Below are positions 33,723-44,219 of a stretch of DNA of 64,000 nt, piece by piece; positions within the stretch are counted from its first letter, which is position 1; every line of letters starts with the position of its first letter. Below the pieces are notes generated by a model, which saw only the letters and a list, made by a program, of their open reading frames with translations, had not been told where the DNA came from and searched no databases. The stretch comes from Prostheceraeus crozeri (taxonomy: Eukaryota > Platyhelminthes > Polycladida > Euryleptidae): the NCBI GenBank assembly GCA_907163375.1, contig CAJQUW010009290.1, positions 124,001 to 188,000 on the forward strand. Reading direction: 5' to 3'. The translations under genes were made by a program, and so were the position numbers.

Positions 33723-33964
33723 TCTTTATAACATAGCTGATAATCTCTTTGTACAATAGCGAACACAATAGATTCTGTTGCCAGTCAAGACTTTCACACC
33801 TAGTTGCGTTGGAATAAGGGAATAGACAGAATGAATGCCCATACAAATTCAAAGCGTTGTATTGTTACTCTTTCATAAGTGTCTTCTTTTGATAAAGCAG
33901 TTGCTGATTGTATTTGATATGAAATCTATTCTTTAATGATTGACTTTTTAATAATTCTCATCAC

Positions 33965-33974
33965 TATATAAATA
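33965..33974 (+). promoter_or_regulatory. TATA box of the recombinase gene
   Basis: TATATAAATA lies 38-47 bp before the ATG at 34012. It is correctly spaced for a start site around 33995-34000 (TTAGCACATC) and a very short leader. The start codon context is CACAATGGCA. Confidence 0.55.
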
Positions 33975-34011
33975 GGATTTCTGAATTTTACCCTTAGCAC
34001 ATCTGATCACA

Positions 34012-35212
34012 ATGGCAGACCACAGCTTTGACGCTAGTCGATTTTCCATTGCGTCGTCTCAGGACATTGATCGCGTTGTTTCATGTTCACGGTCAAAGAA
34101 CACCGTTAGAAATAGTTCCTGGTGCACAAAGTTATATGAAGATTGGGCCACTTGGAGAAACCAACAATCTTCCACAACACAAGAAAATGATTACTTGGTT
34201 CCCCAACTAACAGATTTGTGGACGGCTCCAAAGGCTGACATTTCAAGAGCCTTGAAACATTTTATATTCGAGATCCGACGGCAGGATGGAACCGAGTATC
34301 CTCCCAATACTATTTACAATATTGTTTGCGGATTGGCCCGATTTATCCGAGAAGAAAGACCCGACTGCAATATAATGGATAAGGAGAATTTCAATTTTGT
34401 GCAATTTGTCCGTGCTTTAGATGCCTGCTTGAGAAATCTCACTTCTCGGGGCATCGGATCCCATCACAAGAGAGCTGATCCGATATCAGAGGATAGTGAG
34501 GCGAAACTATGGGATACCAATGCATTTTCCTTACATGATGAAAATGGACTATTGCGGGCCGTTTACTTCTACAACTGTAAAGTTTTCGGGCTCAGAGCGT
34601 GCGACGAGCATCGCCAGATGCAACTGGAGCAATTCACGTTTTCAGAAGACGACCATGGGAAATTTGTTGAGTACACGGGTCGCGGCAACAAAGTCTTTTC
34701 CGGTGGAACCCGCGATCGCAAGATACAAAACAAGTGTGTTCGACAATACGATAGCGATAACAAATCGATCGGTATATAAGATATTGAAACTTTACGTGAG
34801 CCGGCTTCGAAGCATGGGTGTTTTTACGGGAGCATTTTACCGTCGACCACTACGAAACATTATCCCAGACCAGCCCAGATTCGCCACTTCTCCCGTTGGA
34901 GTCAATTCCATCAGAAAATTGTTGCCGGAGGCCGCATCCATAGCCGATATTAAAGGATACATCACGGCACATTCTGGCAAAGTAACATGTGCGACAAGGC
35001 TATTCCGAGAAAATGTAGACGAGCAGTTAATAAAATCAAGAACTGGGCATCGAAGCAATGCTGTTGAAGCATACAAAGGAAAAGGACCGGAGCAAGAAGT
35101 GATGCTTAGCAGCCTTCTAGACCCGCCTAAACCAAAGACTAAATTATGTAATTGCTTTCATACATCCATTGATCAAATTGATTTTGATTTCAGTATAAAT
35201 GTGTCTTTCTAA
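34012..35212 (+). pseudogene. Crypton-type tyrosine recombinase (DUF3504-like), one frameshift
   Basis: Intronless. The first frame (34012-34779) has a helical core-binding region (SRALKHFIFEIRRQDG, PNTIYNIVCGLARFIREERP) and the catalytic-domain start with FGLRACDEHRQM, where the first Arg (34594-34596) fits the YR fold. A one-base slip near 34755 shifts to the frame ending at 35212, which carries SRLRSMGVFTGAFYRRPL, AHSGKVTCATRLF (His box) and SRTGHRSNAVEAYKG (candidate nucleophilic Tyr at 35072-35074). The His-box arginine usually seen as HSGKRT reads HSGKVT here. The nearest known proteins are Crypton recombinases and the Crypton-derived domain of ZMYM/QRICH1 proteins. Apart from the single frameshift it is nearly intact, so it may be young or mis-sequenced. 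Confidence 0.85.
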
Positions 35213-35536
35213 ATTAATAAATTAGATCTGGAATTAATTGTTTTCTACAAATCTGAAATTGTGACAGTAGGCTACATTGATATGAATTAGAAAACAAAAA
35301 AAGCTGAATAAGTTTTAATACTGATGTTGGAACTCTTGTAACTTGACAAGTAGTGAACATGCAGAAACATTCCGCCAAAAAGGTGCATAAAATAAGATAG
35401 CTTTCATTTACAATTACAGACAACAACCAATTTCCTATTGTGTTAAGCAGCGTTTCTCAGAACTTCAATAAATAGCGCATAGATTGGCGCTTCATGATAA
35501 AGAATAGCGCGTTCTGAAATATTTAGTTTGTCGGAT

Positions 35537-35564
35537 AACGCTATCATAGCGCTAAGATAGCGTT
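35537..35564. repeat. 28-bp palindromic site, right of tyrosine recombinase gene
   Basis: AACGCTATC and GATAGCGTT arms flank ATAGCGCTAA. The palindrome extends outward to GGATAACGCTATC / GATAGCGTTATCC (35533-35568). It is the direct-orientation partner of the site at 33545. Confidence 0.7.
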
Positions 35565-35766
35565 ATCCAAAACACATCTGCAAACTGTTGACCAGCCAAA
35601 ATTGCTAGTTATAGATATCTATGGTTGAAAAACGATTTCTATGCCATTCATGAGGAACAATAAAGTACAAATTCCCTAATAGTTCAAGCAATTACATAGA
35701 AATCGGCTAAGTGTGGTGATAAATCGCTTACATTACTCTGTCCAAAAAAACAGAGTGTAACAATTC

Positions 35767-35827
35767 GGTTGCAACACTCGTTTGTCGATCTCGGGCTTCG
35801 CCCTCGATCGTCACTCGTGATGCAACC
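35767..35827. repeat. 61-bp compound hairpin
   Basis: GGTTGCA...ATGCAACC outer arms enclose CACTCGT / CACTCGTGA blocks and a tight central stem, CTCGGGCTTCGCCCTCG. It is markedly more GC-rich than its surroundings. Confidence 0.7.
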
Positions 35828-36132
35828 TTCAATTAGATAATTCGAATTTAATCTGTGGACTCATAAAGATGGGTCGACGTGCAACTTAAAAACCCGCGGG
35901 GCCCGAATTAGTCTATGCGGAACAGAATTTTACTTGGTGAAAAGTCGTGAGATCCTGGGATTCATATGAGCCGAGTTTCTTAATCTGGGATTGTTATAGG
36001 TCTTGTGAATCACATCTATGATACAATGACTCCATTATCTAATACCTTATCTATCGGTTTTATCTATGAAGTGGTAATATTTTCATCATGAGACCAAACT
36101 TCAAGGGACTCTCTGGTGCATTTTCATAATAA

Positions 36133-36754
36133 TACAGACCTGCTTACAGCGGTCCCCTTCTGAAGCGGACACTCGCTTTCAATAGACAGTAGTCATTGAA
36201 TAAATATCATTTTACATTGAAATTGCCCTGTTCATAGTGGACACTTGCCTAACGTGGACAGTGGACAGGCCGGTATGTTCAATTACCTTTTCATAATGGA
36301 CAATCTATTTGTCGTTAAGATTATCATTCATCTGTTAAAAGTAAAATTGTGTAACAGCACGGGTTGTCAGATCCTGTTTTGACGTCTATATGAGCGTTTT
36401 CACACATGAATGGAAATTCGATGTTGATAAACAAACATAGCACGAAACGACAAATCTTAAAGATTGCTATCTTATTATTACATGCAGTTTCAGGTGTTCA
36501 AAGTCATTGAAATCATATCATATGCAGCACATGGAGTTTAAATATGTTAGTCAGAAGCTAGTAGGTCTAATTGTATGACATTGTGTGTTAGTAAATTCAT
36601 TAGTTATTGCCATTATTTCATCATACATGCAGGTATGGGCATACCTATATTTCCTAATACTTAAAGGGGAGTTCCTCTCCGAAATGGACACCTCCTTACA
36701 CTGGACTGTCTTAGCTGCAAAATTTGATGTCCATTACAAGCAGGTTTCACTGTA
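36133..36754. mobile_element. pogo/Tigger-like MITE
   Basis: The left end TACAGACCTGCTTACAGCGG and right end CAAGCAGGTTTCACTGTA are imperfect inverted repeats with TA borders. Internal TGGACA/TGTCC motifs recur (near 36243, 36263, 36297, 36683, 36729). This terminal style (CAGT..AACCTGC..ATAATGGAC) is typical of pogo-class Tc1/mariner elements. No transposase is present. Confidence 0.55.
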
Positions 36755-37239
36755 GTGCAAATGTTTCAACAAAGTGGAAAATGATGCTTACCAAGTCACG
36801 AGTTGCACAAGTCACAATTGCGCCTAGGAGGCCCAATGATGCAATGGCTGGCAAGGGCTGGTACAAGCATTGTTAAAACGTCATGAAGAAATTGAATAAG
36901 ACAAATCATGTAATATTACAGTTGATAGGCTAACTTCTGCTGGTTTCTCTTGCTAAGTGATTGTGTATATGACATGCTGTTCTGCTATTCCATAAAAATG
37001 AATAGACAATTTTCTCTATGGCGTCAAACCACGGGAGATTCGACTAAATAGCATTCAATAGATGTTTGTCATAATGACTAATGAGCAATGATTGAATGGG
37101 CAGCGTTATTAGTTCATCATTACGTCACCATTAAATTCTTGTATTGACTGATCAGCTACTACAATATTCATCTGATTTCAAATAGCAATCCTTAATTATT
37201 AAATTAACAATCCTTTTTCAATTTTCCGCTATGTAAGCA
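36755..37239. other. no gene seen
   Basis: Nothing recognised in this spacer. Confidence 0.4.
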
Positions 37240-38545
37240 AAAATATATCCCTCCTTCAATTTAGACGATTTTTTTTATTTATAAGATAAAGTTCCCCGAC
37301 GCGCTTCGTCACGGTGGACAGTATCAAGAGGTAAGTAAATAAACAGGCAGTTGGCTTAAATATAAAAATGATAGGCAGTGACGACTCGTCAGATCAGTTC
37401 ATGTTTGCGGTTGATTTGTGGCTTGTTCAACGCTATGAAGCGTGCTTCGGCCATTTTAGTTTGCATCGAATTCTTTTGTTTATTTAGGACAGAAAGCTGG
37501 AAATTATCGATGTTCATCATTCTATCGGCATGGTCAATCAAACTATGTTCAGATAGTGCACTTTTACGATCTTGACAGTTCAAACTACGTCTGTGTTCAT
37601 CATGCCGTAACTTTAAAGGTCGGCAAGTTTGGCCAATGTAATTTTTATGACAAATTTTACATTCAAATTTATAAACAATGTATTTATCGCTACACATATA
37701 TTTAGGTCCAATATCTTTGCACAGTTTCCAATTACATTTGTTTTTGTTTTCAATAGTATTCATTCTATTAACTCAAGTTTGACCGGGTTTACCGCTAACA
37801 CTAACAGGAAGTTCATACTTACTGACCAGTTTGTTCATTTTTCTCAAGTAGCTATCTCTAATGAAATCAACATAAAGATTAATTTGATTTTCACTATTTT
37901 TATTATTGGATTTTGATTTAGGTCTAATTGAGTTAGGCTTAAATCCATTTTCATACAGACGTTTTTCCATTACATTAATTGACTCTAAGGAAGTATCCGA
38001 AAAACGATCAGGCGCATATTTAATACTGCTGAGCACAAAAATTTTTTTTATGTGATTTGGCAACCAACTATCTCTACGCATCGTAATTCCAGAATGACAG
38101 GATTTACTGAACTATTTAAACCGCAACCTTTGACTCACGGAAATACTTATATCCAAAAAATTCAAGTAATCGTTTTCAGAAATTTTCATTGGGAAATTGA
38201 TGTTATTGCTTGCTGAATTAAAGAGATGTAATGTGTCCTGAAAAAACTTATCACTTTTTGGAAATGGTCCCAAGATTATATTATCGATATACCGCTTGTA
38301 AATTAAGGGTACAGTACCCAAATTTTTATTTAAGTTACCAAGAGCAATGGTTTCAATTGCATTCATGTAAATGATCTCAAAAGGCGCAGCAAAATGAGCC
38401 ACATAGGGCATCCTTTAATGTGAAAATATGTCTTATTATTGTAGGCTATTTCATAATTATAGGATAAGAATTTCAAAAAGTCAACTAGGTCTTCAACTCT
38501 TAAGCCATAATTTTCAATTTTATTTTGGCAAACGTCTCTATTCCT
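37240..38545 (-). pseudogene. Penelope-like element (RT + GIY-YIG), copy 1 of lineage C, broken
   Basis: The minus strand is closely related to 57009-58371. Reading from the right: part of the RT palm (PFEIIYMNAIETIAL, YKRYIDNIILGPFPK, where motif C reads YIDN instead of YIDD), YLNFLDISISVSQRL, a linker, CNWKLCKDIGPKYMC, then the endonuclease YKFECKICHKNYIGQTCRPL..RHDEHRRS with a C-terminus ending NRKHELI. Three frames (38411-38112, 38081-37773, 37763-37389) are joined by frameshifts. The 5' end stops before motif A. The YIDN change and the frameshifts make it inactive. The 3' end continues to about 37240. Confidence 0.88.
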
Positions 38546-38759
38546 GCGAATCCTTTTTCGTCATGGCTACAGTATTTACATCCTATTTCTACGTAAATGT
38601 GCACATGCTGACTTGTCAAATATCAGCAGATGCAACTAACCACCACGAGACCCATCAATTAATTGATTTTGCGGATAAGAATCTGACCATTTTGAAAGAT
38701 TTCCATTTATAAGATCGAATTATTTTTTTTATATCTGTCATTTTTGTTCATCATTTTCA

Positions 38760-39207
38760 TGAACGAAAGAGAATGCTAGCATGAATAGTGCGGCAGACAG
38801 CACTAGTTTGATGGTTGATGCATGTATACGAAAATGTGGTTGACTATGCCTAAGACACACCAAATTTTTGTGCTTGTCACTATCATAAAGCTTGCCTCGT
38901 CTGAATGCGGTTAGCTTCATAGAGAAAAATACATGAGCATGATAATCATTGATCTGATGGCCTCTATACTTTGCATTTTTCCTTTTAACATAGAAGACAA
39001 AGAAAATCTCATTTTTCGAAAGATTTCAATCTGCTTCCCATTGGATGTACAAGTATTTTTCTTTGTTGCTGTCTCACAAGACGAGGAACCGGATGGAAGC
39101 CGACATATTCGCGGATTCGTGGTTGCAATGAGGTGAACGTCACTCTGTGGAAGTCTCATTTTCAGCCTCACTCTCTACAGAAGCTCATTCTGGTTGCCGG
39201 ACTATGA
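38760..39207. mobile_element. foldback element F, copy 2 (partial)
   Basis: The right end reads GCTCATTCTGGTTGCCGGACTA at 39207, preceded by GGAAGTCTCATTTTCAGCCTC. Internal matches to the copy at 60093 include GAATGCGGTTAGCTTCATAG. The left half is missing or unrecognisable. Confidence 0.6.
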
Positions 39208-39414
39208 ATGAACAGTGAAAGCAATGGATAACAGACATGATAAAAACAAAAAACGTTGCAGTAGCAAGGAGTTTTTAAGAGTGGCAACCATGCTCGGCAT
39301 GATCAATCTGTATTCAAGTTTGCCAATCAACTTTCCCGATAAAAATATAATAAAGTGCAGTAAAGTGTTTCGAATATCTTTGTCAGCCAATGTCTGACTT
39401 AAGAACACTCACAG

Positions 39415-39696
39415 ATGGAAGACGACGGAGATGAGCCTGACCTCGTAACGATGGCCTCAAAATTCTTTGATGATCAACATTATGAGACTTCGCTCCGTCA
39501 TCTCACGATCTCTGACTTCGAGATATTATTGAATCTCTGTCTCCGGGAAGATAGATGCGTGTCAATGGTATCTCTACACGGGACAAATGACCGGAATTGC
39601 GCGGCACCACTTACTTTTATGCATCTTAATGAACTTCGTCGACAGAGAAATTATGAAACTTTGACCCAACATCTACTACTAGGGAAGATATCTTAA
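39415..39696 (+). CDS. unrecognised open frame
   Basis: 93 codons from ATG (MEDDGDEPDLVTMASKFF) to TAA, acidic at the start, with LRHLTISDFEILLNLCLRED in the middle. No family recognised, no signal peptide, no splice signal I trust. A Penelope endonuclease fragment follows from about 39720, so this may be non-functional sequence from an upstream domain of that element. Confidence 0.25.
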   Translation: MEDDGDEPDLVTMASKFFDDQHYETSLRHLTISDFEILLNLCLREDRCVSMVSLHGTNDRNCAAPLTFMHLNELRRQRNYETLTQHLLLGKIS

Positions 39697-39719
39697 TGAT
39701 ACTATTATGAAATTCATGA

Positions 39720-39990
39720 TGGAGCTACCGAAAGACAATGCAGAAAACGATAAAATTATCCGCAAACTGTGTGTCAGGCCTACCTACATAGACGGTGTTT
39801 ATCGTATTAATTGTATTGTTGTATTAATTTCCTAAATTTCATATAGGTGAGACATGTCGTACGTTTGATGTTCAGTGTAAAGAACATAAAAGAGCTGATA
39901 ATTGAAAATAGCACTAATGACATTGATGTTGTTGTATTCTATCGAGATCTGTCGCGGCCTCTCATCAGGAAAGTACGGCCGTAATGAATG
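39720..39990 (+). pseudogene. Penelope GIY-YIG endonuclease fragment
   Basis: The reading includes KLCVRPTYIDGVYRINC, then after a frameshift PKFHIGETCRTFDVQ and CKEHKRADN, which match the Y-x-I-x-C and YIGETxRTFxxRxKEHxRA signature of Penelope endonucleases. A related block (ATTGAAAATAGCACTAATG..GATGTTGTTGT) recurs in reverse orientation at about 40660-40720. Stops and frameshifts show it is dead. Confidence 0.65.
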
Positions 39991-40074
39991 CACGTTGAAT
40001 CACACAGGAGAGTACACTTCACGATGGACAATACTGGTTTTGATTTACACAATCGACAAGACAATACGATGACA

Positions 40075-40210
40075 CCATAGAAATAAACAGTTTATCTGAA
40101 GTTGACTAGAATGGAAATTGACTCTAGGTCGCGGCACAATCGGGGGAACTAAGTTGGGACATGAAGAGCCAATGAAAAGCTTAGAATCGCACATGTGACT
40201 GATTCTAACC
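40075..40210 (+). repeat. dispersed repeat D, copy 2
   Basis: Counterpart of 13408-13560 (TTTATCTGAAGTTGACTAG, CGCGGCACAATCGGGGGAAC). Non-coding. Confidence 0.6.
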
Positions 40211-41028
40211 CAATGATACAGACGTTGGCAGGTGCATCTGAGTGAAAATGCGTGAGATTTATGTGCCACTATTGTGCATTTCATGAAGCTATACTTTCAT
40301 TCTAGAAGCGTTATTGTTATAAATTTCTATGGATGACACTATGAAATGACAAAAGTGATGCTACTTAAAATGTACAGGAGTAATGAGCAATTAGATAATG
40401 ATGCGTTATGGAAGACGAACAATTAGGTCCATGGAAGGTGTAGAACGTGTTTCAGTTCTTTTTGAATGCACAAATCTGGACGATGATATGATATGTACAA
40501 TGATTCTAATACTAGTAAGGAAAATGGTGAGTTACAAAAACTTAATACAGTAAAATGAGAAGTCACACAGCTATCTACAAATGAGTCACATGAAAGGATA
40601 TGTCTGGCAATGCTGCTGGACGGTGGACGTGCTGTTGATCGTAGTCGGGTTCCACGACTTGCCACCTCTCGAGAGAGTACAACAACATCAATGTCATTAG
40701 TGCTATTTTCAATTAACAAATCAATTGGGCGCAAGCAATGTTTCATAAAAGAGCTGCTCAAAATTTTATCCAAATAATGCCATAGCTCAACATTGTATAG
40801 TTTCTGATCACGCTATTGATTTTGATAACTAAGATATCCTGTCACGGTGTAACGATTTTCGAGTTAGACGCATCACTGAATCTTCTTTTATCAGAGTCAG
40901 TCAGTCTTATGTCATTGAATCTATATATGGGTTTCCACCAGCCGGATTTGCTGACAGCCAAGCGCGTTGTAAATAGTGTTTGCCGCTGATTGTGTGTACA
41001 ACGATTTCCTCTTTCCATTTTATTTCAC

Positions 41029-41060
41029 TTGACAAGAGAAACAGTGTCTTCCGAAACGTC
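41029..41060 (+). ncRNA. hammerhead-like motif upstream of Penelope fragment
   Basis: TTGACAA (41029-41035) stands where a hammerhead core CTGANGA would be. GAA/TTC can pair in stem II, and CGAAACGTC (41052-41060) ends the motif. Positions 3 and 8 are T and A rather than C and G. Stem II is short and imperfect, so this is a degenerate or chance match. Confidence 0.3.
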
Positions 41061-41089
41061 GTGACTATTAAGAAATATCGTGGCTGATT

Positions 41090-41740
41090 GTGGCTTTTTC
41101 CGTTGATCTACCTACACACAGCGGAGACTATCTTCCGCATGATATAACGGTCCTCAAAATCAGAAAAAGGAATTCAGTGATGTCTGAAACTCTACGAGCC
41201 CAACCCCACATGCATTCACGGAGAGAAGACCTTCATTCATACGGAGACAAGAAGCAATTCAACGAAATTAATCGCATCCTGCGTCAGACGGGCATGTGGG
41301 GCAATATGAGAGTCATACATACTTTCCAAAAGCCCCTCAGCACATCCTTCCAACCACCTCACGAACTGCATGATTGCCCTACTTCATTGTGTACCAAAAT
41401 TGTACTACTGAGCCTGTACTACAGCTTTAGTGAAACGTCGCTGTTTTACCAAGAACACGATTTATCACATCAATGCGAAAGTAAACATCGGACAAACAGC
41501 AAGAACAATGCGTTCGATAATTCTCGAACAACTGAACTCCCCGTCATCCTTTGTGCTACATCATCTTTCGACCCACCCGACAACGTCGACTCCTATTGTT
41601 TGGAAAACTCCATCTACTGCGAGAGATTTCAATACTAGACTGGCGATTGAGTATATTTTTATTGGAAGATCGATAGACATTTTGATGAATATGAGGGGCG
41701 TAAGATGCTGTCTCAGTTACAACAATAGCTCCATTGTTGA
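41090..41740 (+). pseudogene. Penelope-like element 3' part (linker + GIY-YIG), lineage A
   Basis: The first frame has GMWGNMRVIHTFQKPLSTSF and PPHELHDCPTSLCTK, the linker found before the endonuclease in many Penelope elements. A frameshift near 41420 leads to FTKNTIYHINAKVNIGQTARTMRS..LEQLNSPSSFVLHHLS, the GIY-YIG domain (Y-x-GQT-x-R), ending ILMNMRGVRCCLSY. The RT is absent, so this is a 5'-truncated copy. It lies about 90 bp before the longer element at 41830. Confidence 0.8.
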
Positions 41741-41829
41741 CACCAAATAGCGGAGAACTTTATTGTTTCACTTAAGAGCACTCAACTGGTCTCTGTGGCG
41801 ATCGGGCATCTCAAGTATCTGTTTGATGT

Positions 41830-43772
41830 TTGCATTCAATCAAAATGTGCTGTATTTTATTCCTTTTGCGAATATTATTTGCGATTATTGTTTCGAGAGA
41901 GCAGATCAATGAATTCTCAGGAGGAATGATTAGTATCACTAATCAATTATCGGTTTTCAAATTTAAGGAGACCAAATCTACTAAGCGAATGCTGACCGAA
42001 CTGAAATCTCTAAAGGATAATGGTACTATCATCGTTCCGACGGATAAAACATCCAAATTGATGTCCATTGGTAAGCTGACTTACGATGAGATGCACCGAG
42101 AGGCTACTATTGGCTCTAATAATTTTGAAGCGGTCAAGGATGTGTTGCCCTCATCTAGACAAGCTAAATTCAACAAGAGTTTGAGTGATATTGCAAACAA
42201 TTACAGTGAATACCAACAATCTGTGTTTAAATGGTTGATTAGATGTAAATGCTCTGAGCCGTCCTTGTCTTCTACGTATATTCTTCCAAAGGATCATAAA
42301 TCAGGAGACTTGCGTGGAAGACCAATCGTTTCTGCCACAGATGGACCCGGTACGGTTCTGGCTAGAGAAATTTCGTCCAAGTTGTCAAACTGCCTGAAAG
42401 CAGTTAGATCCCACATCCCGGATTCAATACATTTCGTGAATTGGATAAAGGGGATTGATGCTGTGGATATTGGTGGCTATGCATCACTTGATGTTTCCAA
42501 TCTATATGGCAATGTTCCGCGTTGTGACTCAGACGATGAGCCTGGTATCTACACTGTAATGGAGGAATTCCTTATAAATTATTCTTGCATGGATGAGATG
42601 CTTATGCAAATTCACATTCCTGACATAATGGCGCTTATCAAACTAGCTTTGGAAAATGACTATATTATCTTTGAACAATCAGTTTTTAAACAAACGAGTG
42701 GATTATCTATGGGAAACCCATTGGCTCGGGTCGCCGCAATTATCTATATGGATTACATTGAAAACAAGATATTGAATTGCTTATCTTGTCCCAGTATTTT
42801 GTGGAAGCGTTATATAGATGATGTATTTGTTATATGGCCTAACAACATTTCCCTGGATTATATTTTGGAGATATGCAACACGGTGAGCAAATGCATCAAA
42901 TTCACTAGTGAATTGCCAAATTCCGATGGATTTCTCCCTTTCCTGGATTGTGAAATCGCTATGGTCGACAATCGATTTCATTCGCGGCTTTACATGAAGG
43001 AGTTGCATAGTGGATCCATTTATCCATGGGAATCTCATGGACCCACTTCTCGAAAAAGAAATATTTTGCGGGTGAATTGCATAGGGCAAAATCACGTTCA
43101 ACAAACGATATCAACTATTCCCATTCCATTGATTTGATTAAGCAGAGATTCTTAAGAAATGGTTATCCCTTGAATTTCATCCTGAAAACCATTGCCATTT
43201 TCAAATCGGATCGCAGAAGGCCTCACCAAAAGGAAACAAATTCGAAGAAACCGTTTTTCCTCAAAGTTCCTTTCGTGGATGAAATCCACAAACGAAGGAT
43301 GTCGGACTTACTGAGGAGAACGACTCTGAACGAAAAAGTGAAGTTGTGTTTCACCTCTGGAAACAGTGTCAAGAGTCTCTGTCATCCCCCGAAAGAATCC
43401 AAGAGATGCAAAGACAACTGTGCTACATGTGCTTCTTCTGCTCGCAAGCAAATTTGTAATAAAAAATTTGTTGTTTATAAAATTACTTGTAAGCTCTGCC
43501 ATATGGTGTATGTAGGCGAAACCGGTAGATCGGTTCAAACGAGAATCAAAGAGCACACGTCTCATAGCAGCAATTTTTCTGCTGTTAAGATGCACTTTAA
43601 AGATGTACATTATAGGGATACTATTTGTAGTGATAACATTTTGTGGGACATCTTGCATGAGAATGTTAAAAACTGTGATAAGAGACGTAATCTCGAGTCG
43701 TTGTACATAGCCAAAGTTCCTCCATCTGTACTTATGAATCATTGTATAGGTAAAAATGTTGTGTACAAGTGA
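41830..43772 (+). pseudogene. Penelope-like element, RT and GIY-YIG, nearly complete, lineage B
   Basis: The first frame (41830-43137) carries GTIIVPTDKTSKLM, SSTYILPKDHKSGDLRGRP, ASLDVSNLYGNVPR (motif A), QTSGLSMGNPLARVAA (motif B), WKRYIDDVFVIW (motif C) and LPFLDCEIA. A one-base slip near 43060 shifts to the frame 43026-43772, which gives GELHRAKSRSTNDINYSHS and RFLRNGYPLNF. A Cys-rich linker follows (CKDNCATCASSARKQIC), then the endonuclease VVYKITCKLCHMVYVGETGR..RIKEH. All RT catalytic residues and the GIY-YIG Arg/His region are readable. The single frameshift sits in an A/T run, so a sequencing error is possible. Confidence 0.9.
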
Positions 43773-43979
43773 ATTTTACCTTTTCTGTACTTCCATGCTT
43801 AACTCCATTGTTTACTAACTTTTTTGTAAATAATTTCATTTATCTCTCTACTCTCTAGCTTTGTTCTTAGTACCATCTACCTATCATCTTTTTATCTAAC
43901 AGTTAGTAAACCATAGAAATAGATTGTTTTCTATGTAGTAAACAGTCCTCAATCCTGGTCTTGCAATGCTTCTGTGCAA

Positions 43980-44020
43980 ATGTCAAATCACAAGTGACCA
44001 AGCTCTCAGAGCGAAACGTC
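43980..44020 (+). ncRNA. hammerhead-like ribozyme motif after Penelope element
   Basis: ATGTC (43980-43984) can pair with ACGT (44016-44019) as stem III, with one G-T pair. GTGACCA (43994-44000) lines up with CTGANGA with positions 3 and 8 exchanged to G and C. GCTC-TCA-GAGC (44002-44012) forms a perfect stem II, followed by GAAAC (44013-44017). Hammerhead motifs are known on Penelope-like elements. One extra base sits between A9 and stem II. Activity is unproven. Confidence 0.5.
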
Positions 44021-44219
44021 TTGTGTTGCTAATACAATTGTATCCGTCGAAGTTGAACCTCTTTTTCCTTTCATAAATTTGGTCGCCTGATAATTCGAAG
44101 TTTTGACCCAACATGAAAATGTGGGGCACATCATTTTGATCAACTGATGTCTATTGCAATCTTTATAGCCTCAGTTGAGTGGTGAGATCACTTTCATTCA
44201 TCTTCAACTGTCGTAATTG

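Larger units (their letters stand above)
33545..35568 (+). mobile_element. Crypton-like tyrosine-recombinase element (putative limits)
   Basis: About 2.0 kb between two near-identical palindromic sites, containing a TATA box and a single recombinase gene. No RT, no long terminal repeats and no GAG-like frame are seen, which fits a Crypton rather than a DIRS or Ngaro retroelement. The exact ends are uncertain because further half-sites lie upstream at 33393. Confidence 0.55.

Noticed and set aside
39915-40775. possible single inverted-repeat element made of 39915-39975 and 40660-40720
   Set aside because: Only about 50 bp match clearly; the surrounding sequences differ, so it may be two separate Penelope fragments.
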